Positions 27,519 through 35,299 of a stretch of DNA of 64,000 bases are shown piece by piece. The first letter of the stretch is position 1; the number at the start of each line of letters is the position of its first letter. The stretch is from positions 4,043,001 to 4,107,000 of the forward strand of contig NC_083532.1 in the NCBI RefSeq assembly GCF_032362555.1, read 5' to 3'. Source of the stretch: Amyelois transitella (taxonomy: Eukaryota; Arthropoda; Insecta; Lepidoptera; Pyralidae). The notes beneath the pieces were generated by a model. The model saw only the letters and a list, made by a program, of their open reading frames with translations, did not search any database and was not told the DNA's origin. The translations under genes and the position numbers were made by a program.

Positions 27519-27531
27519 TTTGTTTCTTGAT
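27519..27531 (+). promoter_or_regulatory. putative histone downstream element (H3)
   Basis: TTTGTTTCTTGAT starts eight bases after the stem-loop and matches the H2B downstream motif (26177-26190, minus) with one indel. Confidence 0.5.
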
Positions 27532-27699
27532 ATCACAGTCTAACATTTTTGAAAAATGAAACCGTGTCAGACAAGAATTTTGCTTAATTTTATAATTGGT
27601 GAAATGAAATTAAGTTACGGAAGCATTTGCTAATAAAAAAATATGGGAAGCCATTAAATGGAGCCCCGAAACAAACTAATTTTAAATAATCATCAAAAC

Positions 27700-27705
27700 T
27701 TTATT
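27700..27705 (-). terminator. poly(A) signal candidate of the H2A variant
   Basis: AATAAA on the minus strand about 125 bases after the H2A stop. No 6-bp stem/4-base loop histone hairpin is seen between stop and signal, so the mRNA is probably polyadenylated, unlike the H2B and H3 neighbours. Confidence 0.55.
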
Positions 27706-27830
27706 ATCATAATACAATTTAATTATAAATAAAAAAAATACATGTTTATAATTTACATTATTCATCCACAATCGGCTCCGGGCCAAATAATAACAAAATA
27801 AATCAAAATTCACAATTAATAATATTCCGA

Positions 27831-28196
27831 TCAAACAGTTATAGTCTTTTTCAAGGTTTTCTTCGGTAGCAACTGGGGTTGAATACCTGGCAACACTCCA
27901 GCTTGAGATATGATAACCCCAGTCAACATTTTGTTCAATTCATCATCGTTTCTGATCGCAAATAAAATATGTCGGGGTACAATTCTAGTTTTTTTATTTT
28001 CCTTGGCCGCATCTCCAGCTAATTCTAAGATTTCTGCTGCAAGGTACTCCAGTACAGCTGCAAGATATACGGGAGTGTCTCGTCCTATTCTTGGCGCGAA
28101 ATTCCCTTTTCTCAATATCTTGTCGATTCTTCCCACGGGAAATTTCAGACCAGCTCGCGATGATCTAGTCCCCTTCGCTTTCGTTATTGTCGACAT
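27831..28196 (-). CDS. divergent histone H2A variant
   Basis: An intronless 121-aa H2[21 protein letters not shown], then [40 protein letters not shown] and a KTLKKTITV end. The acidic patch is kept (E of LEYL, the EILE glutamates, DDE), as is the PKK lysine pair near the C-terminus. Differences from canonical H2A are a short [12 protein letters not shown] tail without SGRGKGGK, loop 1 IGRDTPVY in place of VGAGAPVY, HILFAI for HLQLAI, and no SQ/E-Y motif, so it is not H2A.X or H2A.Z. A TATA-like TTTATATT (minus, 28230-28237) lies about 35 bases upstream of the ATG. No histone stem-loop was found downstream; an AATAAA occurs instead. Confidence 0.95.
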   Translation of the reverse strand: MSTITKAKGTRSSRAGLKFPVGRIDKILRKGNFAPRIGRDTPVYLAAVLEYLAAEILELAGDAAKENKKTRIVPRHILFAIRNDDELNKMLTGVIISQAGVLPGIQPQLLPKKTLKKTITV

Positions 28197-28819
28197 TGTG
28201 ACGTTAAATTATGTGATCTGTGATTGCAATAATATAAACGTATGGTTTTTGTAATGAACCGCAGTCTGAAGTAGTAACTGCGTTGATGTGTGATAGAGAA
28301 ATGGAGGGGGTAGTTAGTTGGATTAATTCAGATGTGTAATTAGTAGGTACTGTACGATTAAAAAAAATGGTTTGTGTGACATGATGATATATTATAGTTT
28401 GGACTTAAGAATGGAAATTAGTATACTTAATTTTTGTTTCCACATTTTTGATGAGAAGCAATTGCAATTAGCTGTTTGTTTTTCATTATTTATTCACATA
28501 CATTCCACACATTCATGGGATAAGTCCGCCATTGCAAGTTTCTTTTATAACTATGTACTATTGTTACTGTGAAAATTTCTATGCAATAAAGATATTAATA
28601 CATAGTTACACACATTTTTTTTTGTTGTCAAACCAGCACACAAACTTGCACTAGATGAATGTGCTTATTCCTTTAGTCGCTTTGTTTCATAATTTTATCC
28701 ATCATCTAGGTACACCGAGGCCTTCGACACCGAGAGAATTGCGATTGTAGGCTACAAAACCGATTCATTTTTATTTCATGGTACTATTGACCCTGACTAT
28801 ACCTTAACGTATGAAGACG

Positions 28820-28940
28820 TGAAGTGATACGTAAGGAAACCTGCACATTCAGGCAAATGGATATATAACCAGGGATCCAATACGGGTTAGGTTTACCTGA
28901 AACGGAGGTCAGATGGGAGTCGCTTCGTGTAAAAACTTGG
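28820..28940 (+). repeat. tRNA-derived SINE (type B), middle fragment
   Basis: CTGCACATTCAGGCAAATGG and GGGAGTCGCTTCGTGTAAAA; ends truncated. Confidence 0.65.
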
Positions 28941-29024
28941 ACTAAAGCAAAGAGTAGTGTTTATGTCCTAGTTATTGTAAATTACTATTAGAATCTTAAA
29001 TCCATCATTGGGCCATTGATGACC

Positions 29025-29270
29025 TCTGTGACGCAGCGGTAGTGCGCTTGTCTGTGACATCGGAGGTCCCGGGCTCGAATCCCAGCCAGGGCGTGATGAG
29101 AAACGAACTTTCTCTGATTGTCCTGGGTATTGGTTGTTATCTAGTATAAGTATTTATTATAAAATATAGTATTGTTGAGTTAGTATCTCGTAACACTAGT
29201 CTCGTAGGTACTCACTTCGAGACTAACTCATTCTGTATAATAAGTCCCATATACCTATATTTCTTTTATT
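29025..29270 (+). repeat. tRNA-derived SINE (type A), full length
   Basis: CTCTGTGACGCAGCGGTAGT (A box), GGGCTCGAATCCCAGCC (B box), then a body with ATAGTATTGTTGAGTTAGTA; the uninterrupted reference for the split copy at 1813. Confidence 0.85.
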
Positions 29271-29354
29271 TATTTATTTATAAAGGTTAACCTGGTCTTG
29301 TTTCAGTCGTGTTCTGTAGGCTCTGTCTACCCCGCAAGGGATAAAGTCTATGTA

Positions 29355-29600
29355 AGTGCCGTGACTATGTAAGTGCCGTGTGGTTCCCCGCACTTTAGAA
29401 TAAGACCACTCATCTCTTTCTTATGGATGTTGTAAAAGGCGACTAAGGGATATGCTTACAAATTTGTGATTCTTCTTTTAGGCGACGAGCTAACAACCTG
29501 TCTCTATTCGAATCTCAATGCTGAATAACTGAACGTGGCTTTCTAGACTTTGTGAGTCTGTTGGCTCTGTCTATCCCGTGGGGGATAAAGACGTAATTAT
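29355..29600 (+). repeat. S265 repeat, forward
   Basis: GTGCCGTGTGGTTCCCCGCAC to GACGTAATTATAGATAGATAG. Confidence 0.82.
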
Positions 29601-29604
29601 AGAT

Positions 29605-29735
29605 AGATAGATAAAACTTTTTATTGCACCATAAGAGTAAAACATACAAAACAGATAGGAATGGTACAAAGGCGGACCTATTGCTAATGCAATCTCTTCC
29701 AGTCAACCTTTGGGTGGAATGAAACCAAACATTAT
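29605..29735 (+). repeat. LINE 3' remnant (TACAAAGGCGG block)
   Basis: Shares GGTACAAAGGCGGACCTATT and AATCTCTTCCAGTCAACCT with 1665-1722. Confidence 0.5.
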
Positions 29736-29924
29736 ATGTATGTATGTACTGTAGAATACCATCATTCACACAAAGTTAAGGTCAGTATCGATTTTTCGAT
29801 ACTTGTTTTGTCATAGTACGTCAATGTTATGGGCGATACCCCCAATGGCAAGTCATGGGGAGAGGGCAGGGGTTATCAACCTGTTTTACGCGACTTCAAA
29901 AAGGAGGGTTAAGTTTCAGTTTCA

Positions 29925-30140
29925 TACGTACATATAGTCATGTCTATATCCCTTGCGGGGTAGACAGAGCCAGCAGTCTTGTAAAATTGAAAGGCCACGT
30001 TCAGCTGTTTGGCTTAATGATATCTAACATTAAGATTCAAATAGTGACAGGTTGCTAGCCCATCGCCTAAAAGAAGTGTCCCAGGTTTATAAGCCCATCC
30101 CTTAGTTGCCATTGAATGTCGTATCCATGGAAATGGGAGA
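29925..30140 (-). repeat. S265 repeat, reverse, head truncated
   Basis: ACATATAGTCATGTCTATAT to CGTATCCATGGAAATGGGA. Confidence 0.75.
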
Positions 30141-30359
30141 AGACAGACATATGTACATTGTTAACCACCGGGATCCTCCAAGTGGTCTTGGAGTGCACTA
30201 AGTCATGACTTTCCAAAAGATACCGCAAGAACAAAAATTTACGGAATTCTTCTTAGTCTTTAAAACAATTTTTTTTAACCGTTACGGAGTAAACAGAGCC
30301 AGACGTAGGTACCTATGTGTCGTTATTAAGTTTTCACCAAACGTTGTTCTCCCCTGCCC

Positions 30360-30380
30360 GCAGCTGTTAACCGGCAGCTG
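30360..30380 (+). promoter_or_regulatory. paired CAGCTG E-boxes upstream of sanpodo-like gene
   Basis: GCAGCTGT (30360-30367), which fits the proneural consensus GCAGSTGK, is followed by a second CAGCTG at 30375-30380 in a locally CG-rich patch about 1.2 kb before the sanpodo-like ATG. In Drosophila sanpodo acts in sense-organ and neural precursors, so proneural control would make sense. This is inference from motifs only. Confidence 0.25.
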
Positions 30381-30424
30381 CGCCGAACCGTTACGGCGCG
30401 TGCGCACGTGCCCTTCGCTACATA

Positions 30425-30500
30425 CTTACATATTCACCTCTTTATCCCTTACGGGGTGGACAGAGCCAGCAGACGCGAAAGAGCTGACAAGCCTGGCCTA
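30425..30500 (-). repeat. S265 repeat, reverse, tail fragment
   Basis: TTATCCCTTACGGGGTGGAC and AGAGCCAGCAG blocks only. Confidence 0.55.
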
Positions 30501-31368
30501 AAACGGAATCTGAAGAATGTGACTTAAATCGTTATTAGCCTAACCCTTGACTGGCTTCAACTGTTGAAGCCAGTCTTTTTGTTGCAAACTGTTACAGTTT
30601 GCAAGAGAAGAGAAAGAAAGAAAAAATGTTTATTTTATACATTAAAATATATCCAGAACAGAAACATTAACCTGTAACAAGTTTTGTACCAAAATGACCC
30701 TCAGTATTTGTTGTGCAATATATTACAAAGTTGGTCTTACGTGGGTACGTGAGAAGGAACTGGCATACACTATGTTTTTCAAACGCACATTGAATCTTGC
30801 ACTAGATAAATGTGCTTACTCCTTTATGCGACTTTTACGACATCCATAGGTGAAAGAGTACACAGATTTACAGTTAACATAAAAGTTTTATTTTTTTGTA
30901 CAACTAAACAAAAGTAGTAGGTACCTAATGGTGATTTTTAAACGGTGTGAGCATTACAGTAATCTTCAAAAATAATATTCAATTGAACATTTTCTCCGTT
31001 AAACACTTATGATAACAGAAAATTAAATTTATGAAGTCACAATCATATAAACTTCCAAAAAAAAGAATGCTTTCGAAGCACCGGTAATTCAATAATTGCG
31101 CAAATGTTTCAAATGAACTGTTTTCGTCCTTGTACCTTTACGTTAAAGCTCCATTTGTAATATTATACCTGGATGTATTGAAACGAAAATGAAAACGTTA
31201 AATTTTTATAAGCGTTCAAATGAAACTCAACCTAAATTCTTCAACAGAAGATTCATTAAAGGTTTATAGAGGTTGAACTTTTGAAATTAGAATTCAAATA
31301 GCTCGTGCCGTCTATAGGGGTGCGCTCGCGCCATTTCCGACCCCAAGTTTTTTCAAAAAGAGAACCGC

Positions 31369-31375
31369 TTCAGTT
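31369..31375 (+). promoter_or_regulatory. initiator candidate of sanpodo-like gene
   Basis: TTCAGTT resembles the arthropod initiator TCAGT. It lies about 255 bases before the start codon within a relatively CG-rich stretch (31305-31400). Confidence 0.3.
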
Positions 31376-31625
31376 AAATTCCGACCGTTACGACGATAAG
31401 ACGTGCTAATAATAATTATTAAAAAAAACTAAGTGTAAGATAAGATAAAGTTTAGTGGCATACCTGTGTAAATAAGACAACAAGAATTTGATAGTGATCG
31501 TGCATAGTAAGTTAGTGTTTAGTGTAGAACATTCTAGAATTCTAAGAATACGCAATGACCTGATCGGTCACGGGTTAAGGAACACCCTCTTTACTCAAGA
31601 CAGTGGGGAAATTATACGCTTAAAC

Positions 31626-32758
31626 ATGGATTCTCCGAAGATTGTCTACAAATATTATTCTAACCCAGCATTTTGCGCTCAAAGTGAAGTCATTTTCGCT
31701 CAAAAACAATGCATGACCAAGATTGTAGCACCCAACCGACGAATGTCACCTTTAGGGGGCAACTCTCCAAGAAAACATGTTGAAACACGAATCATGAGGA
31801 CCGATATCTCAGATAATCCTCTAAGGATGTCTCCAGCTGGAGCAAGACGCGATGAACCACCGGAATTACCACCAAAACCGGCCAAATTTCAAGCCAGAAA
31901 CTTCCAAAGACAATCATCTTTAGTGTACAAACCTACAAGAACAGTGAGATGTCGAACTAGAAGCGAAGATCTTGAAATGGCCCAGTTAAAACAAGAGAGG
32001 AGATCAAAATACGACAGAAATGCCGAAAGCGATGATGGACTAGAAGATAGTAGATATAAACATAGATACGAAGTCATTAAGGATGATATATATGAAGGCA
32101 TGGATTATTCCCCAACGAAGAAAAGGATAATAGAAGCTGATGCTGCAGACATTGAGGAATATAACGTAGACGGGCCAGATGATAACGAACTGAAAGAAAT
32201 TCCAACGGAAATTGTCAAAACAGTGAATGGTAAGACTCACAGATACGCCATAGTGCCTTCGGACGACGACGAACCGGTACCAGAGCCCGTACGACGGAAC
32301 AATGTGACATTTTCGTCTCCAATGATGTCCACGAAGAATTTAATAGCGACACAGAAGTTACACGAACTTTTGTCCACGCCCAGGAAGTTAAAAAGCTACG
32401 CAAGCCAACCATCAGTGCATGTGACCCCAAATAAATCTTCGCTTAGTCCAAACAGATACAATTCGAATACTCCTAATAAAATTTTGTCCAGTACACCAAC
32501 AAAAGGTGTGACTCCGTCTAAATCTTGTGCTAATCTTACTTCAAGAAGTCTAGTTACTTCGCCAATTTCGCCAAGGGCTCAACAAAAGCTACATTACGGA
32601 TTGCCAGATGAATTTAACAGGACAGATGTTTTTGTAACTAGTTTTAGGGAAAAGAGTCACGATAGGAGTTTAGATTTAGATAGGAGAAATGTGAGTAGAG
32701 ATAGCAGAAGGGTAAAGGAACAGAAGAAGGATAGGACGACTGCTGTGATCACGCCAAG
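31626..32758 (+). CDS. spdo: spdo exon 1: NPAF motif and cytoplasmic domain
   Basis: 1133-base coding exon ending in phase 2 before GTGAGC. It carries nearly all the disordered N-terminal region, including the NPAF motif, the proline-rich PPELPPKP, acidic clusters (PSDDDEPVPEP) and repeated TPNK/SPNR/TPTK motifs. Confidence 0.88.
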
Positions 32759-34844
32759 GTGAGCTGCAGCTAATAAATAAATACATACGGGACAAATTAC
32801 ACTGATTGAGTTATTAGCCTCGAAGTAAGTTCGAGACTTGTGTTACGAGATACTAACTCAACGATACAATATTTTATAATAAATACTTATATAGATAAAC
32901 ATCCAAGACCCAGGCCAATCAGAAAAAGTTCTTTTCTCATCATGCCCTGGCCAGGATTCGAACCCGGGACCACTGGTGTCACAAACAAGCGTACTCCCGC
33001 TGCACCACAGAGGCCGTCAAAATTTATCATACTGCTGAGTATTTTTTCACAGGCGGAATCCGTCAATTTGGAAATTGGTTAACTTAATTAATTGCAATTG
33101 GAGTCCTAATGTGATCTAAGTAAAGCACATTATTAAACGGATTTGAAATATGTTTTCAGAGTGGCTGCGCCCGCGCCTTCCGTCTACTCGGACGACACCT
33201 ACAAATCGTTTTCTTTCGTCAAGACCGGGGGCTCTAGGGCTTCGCTGACCGTCGCCGCCATGATGCTGACCCTCAGTGGAGGCCTAACCACTGGCCTTAG
33301 CTTCTTTATGATGTATGCTGTAAGTATAATATACAATCACATCTATATATCCCTTGCGGGTTAAAAAGAGTCAATAGTCTCGAAAATACTGATAGACCAC
33401 GTTCAGCTGTGGTTTAGTGATAGAATTTTAATTCAATTGTTAAACTAGTTGAGCGCGGTCGTCGTAGTCTTGTGGGGTAGACAGAGCCAACAGTCTAAAA
33501 GACCGATAGGCCACGTTCAGCTGTTCGGCTGTTTATTTATAGTTTTAAACATTAACGGTTAGAATTGTTGAATAGACCATTTATCGAGGAAGGCTTTAGA
33601 CTATATAACATCACGCTGCAACTTTTAGGAGCGAAGAAATAATGGAAAATGTGAAAAATAAAACGGGGGAAGTTATTCATCTTTGAGGGCTTCAATGATG
33701 CTCAAAATAACTATTCCACGCGGACGAAGTCGCGGACGCAGCTAGTATATAATAGTCATGTGTTTTTGTTTACAGATGGGTCGCCGTTATTACCTAGACT
33801 TTGGCGTGTTTTCCGGCTTCACTTGCTTTTTGTTGGGGCTGCTAGGTTGCAGGTCGAGGAGGAGGCACCTTCTGCCTAATAGGAATTATATATCAGGTAT
33901 GTCACCGTTATAACAAGTGAAAAAAATTAAGGACGTCCTGGTAAAGGGTCAGGTCAAAAGTACCCGAAACCGCCGAGCTTGCATGAAGAGAATTATGAAT
34001 GTGGATGAAGCGAAGGAAGTATGCAAAGATCGTGGCAAGTGGAAAGAGGTAGTCTCTGCCTACTCCTTCGGGAAAGAGGCGTGATTTTATGTATGTATAA
34101 AAAGTGCAATGCATACACATAAATCTAAGATGAAATCGGGTAAATATTATAAGTAAGTATTTTTTTTTCTTTAACATAACCACACAACACCCGCATTTTA
34201 AAACCACATAAGTTCTTACAGAAAGCTATTGATGTAACTAAAATGCGGGCTTCTAATATTACGATCTAGTTGAAGAAATATTTCTTTTGGGCTTTTCAAA
34301 TGCGAGTCAAATTCAAAGGAGATAATTTATTTTAGTGTGGCGCGTGGGCCCATCGCAATACTTTGGACAGGGTTGCCAACTCCCACCTAAGACTTGTAGC
34401 TAGACATATAACAGAAAGTTGCTAGATTGGGTATTGTTTTTTCAACCTAAAGTGTTGCTAGTAAAAGTAGCTAAAAAGTTTTGCTCAAGTTTTTAAATGA
34501 TGTAGCTGCCTGACTTCAAAAAGTTGTCCACTATTTAATGATTTACGAATTTTGTTGTTGTCAAGTTGGCAGCACTGACTGACACTGATTGTTTTATCTT
34601 AAACATATTTCCTTTTCCAGGGTACATAGTCCTCTCATCGTTCTCGCTGCTCAGCGCGGGCGGGCTCATCATGCTGTTGACACTGGACCCGAAGCCTGGC
34701 ACCCCGCTCAGTGACATCACGTCGGGAGCCGTCTGCGGAGTAAGCGTGCTCTCATTAGCTCTGGCAGCGCTTGGAGTCTTCGCCTCTTACTGCTGTGCCA
34801 GAGACCCGCCCGATAATAGAGTCGGCAGTGCTACGTGGTATTGA
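31626..34844 (+). CDS. spdo: Sanpodo-like four-pass membrane protein (Notch pathway)
   Basis: Four exons (31626-32758, 33160-33319, 33776-33896, 34621-34844) splice in phase to 545 aa. A long polar N-terminal cytoplasmic region (about 1-400) begins with YYSNPAF; NPAF (residues 13-16) is the Numb-interaction motif described for Drosophila Sanpodo. A PPELPPKPAK stretch could bind SH3 domains, and there are many SP/TP sites. Four hydrophobic segments follow at roughly 405-431, 436-456, 473-493 and 509-531, then a short tail. Sanpodo promotes Notch signalling during asymmetric division and is removed from the membrane by Numb. Length (Drosophila about 565 aa), topology and motif position all fit. 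The start is ATG 31626, the first in-frame ATG after a two-codon upstream ORF (31555-31563). The orthology call rests on architecture and motif. Confidence 0.8.
32775..33020 (-). repeat. tRNA-derived SINE (type A), reverse, in spdo intron 1
   Basis: GGATTCGAACCCGGGACC (B-box complement) and CTGCACCACAGAGGCCGTC (A-box complement) with the full body upstream. Confidence 0.82.
33160..33319 (+). CDS. spdo: spdo exon 2: first membrane segment
   Basis: 160 bases after TTTTCAG, donor GTAAGT. It encodes SVYSDDTYKSFSFVKTGG, then the hydrophobic ASLTVAAMMLTLSGGLTTGL. Confidence 0.88.
33335..33530 (-). repeat. two S265 tail fragments, reverse
   Basis: 33335-33440 and 33470-33530 each hold a GACAGAGCCAACAG-like block and GGCCACGTTCAGCTGT. 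Confidence 0.6.
33560..33750 (-). repeat. RTE-like LINE 3' end, reverse
   Basis: ATCACGCTGCAACTTTTAGG to CCACGCGGACGAAGTCGCGG and AGCTAGTA. Confidence 0.7.
33776..33896 (+). CDS. spdo: spdo exon 3: second membrane segment
   Basis: 121 bases after GTTTACAG, donor GTATGT. It encodes MGRRYYLDFGVFSGFTCFLL and a basic CRSRRRH turn. Confidence 0.87.
33925..34105 (+). repeat. LINE reverse-transcriptase tail fragment in spdo intron 3
   Basis: Near-identical to 17632-17815, starting at AATTAAGGACGTCCTGGTAA. Confidence 0.7.
34621..34844 (+). CDS. spdo: spdo exon 4: membrane segments 3-4 and C-terminus
   Basis: 224 bases after TTTTCCAG, ending in TGA 34842-34844. It encodes YIVLSSFSLLSAGGLIMLLT and AVCGVSVLSLALAALGVFAS, with a short RDPPDN tail. 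Confidence 0.88.
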
Positions 34845-34862
34845 ATTTGTTAGGTCCTAAAG

Positions 34863-35067
34863 CAGGGTTTCTCAAGAAGCAAGCACACTCTTTACATTAA
34901 TATTACAAAGATTTTGGTACTGTATGTGTTACTTTTTATTAAAATAAAAACCTTATTTTCTTCTACAGTCAAATTTATTTTTGTCTTGCTCATTAGTTAG
35001 TAAGGGGTTCGCCATCATTTGGAAATTTTAACAGAGGTTCGCGGAGCCGAAAGTTTGAGAAACCCTG
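34863..35067. mobile_element. hAT-type MITE in the spdo 3' UTR
   Basis: A 205-bp element with perfect 13-bp terminal inverted repeats CAGGGTTTCTCAA (34863-34875) and TTGAGAAACCCTG (35055-35067). It is flanked by an 8-bp target duplication TCCTAAAG/TCCTATAG (34855-34862, 35068-35075; one mismatch). TIR sequence and 8-bp duplication are typical of hAT elements. It begins 18 bases after the spdo stop codon and contains AATAAA at 34943-34948 in the sense direction. Confidence 0.85.
34943..34948 (+). terminator. poly(A) signal candidate of spdo inside a MITE
   Basis: AATAAA about 100 bases after the spdo stop, followed by a T/G-rich stretch (TTTTTGTCTTG). It belongs to the inserted hAT MITE. Confidence 0.45.
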
Positions 35068-35073
35068 TCCTAT

Positions 35074-35128
35074 AGCGAAATATGTTCAATATATTTCTGC
35101 CCAACAGCCATATTGAACATATTTCGCT
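35074..35128. repeat. 19-bp-arm inverted repeat
   Basis: Perfect 19-bp arms, 35074-35092 (starting AGCGAAATATG) and 35110-35128, with a 17-base loop, directly abut the right target duplication of the hAT MITE. It could fold as an RNA hairpin in a long spdo 3' UTR. Confidence 0.7.
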
Positions 35129-35299
35129 GAATTCTTGCATAGATTTCGGAATAGATTTAGGAATTCCGAATCTGAATAAAGGAATTAAATATGAAGCCAG
35201 TGAAGATATACTTATATGTATTATGAAGTCCACTATTTATTTAATAATTTACGAATTTTATTGTAACTTATAAAATTATTTGTAAACAGCTACTTAATG

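Larger units (their letters stand above)
28258..31295. other. intergenic region between H2A and sanpodo-like genes
   Basis: No coding exon recognised. It holds tRNA-derived SINEs (28820-28940 fragment, 29025-29270), S265 copies (29355-29600, 29925-30140, 30425-30500 fragment), a LINE 3' remnant (29605-29735) and a short CG-rich patch with E-boxes at 30360-30415. Confidence 0.5.

Noticed and set aside
28372-28572. 66-aa ORF downstream of the H2A promoter
   Set aside because: AT-rich, no motif, no conserved neighbour; probably chance.
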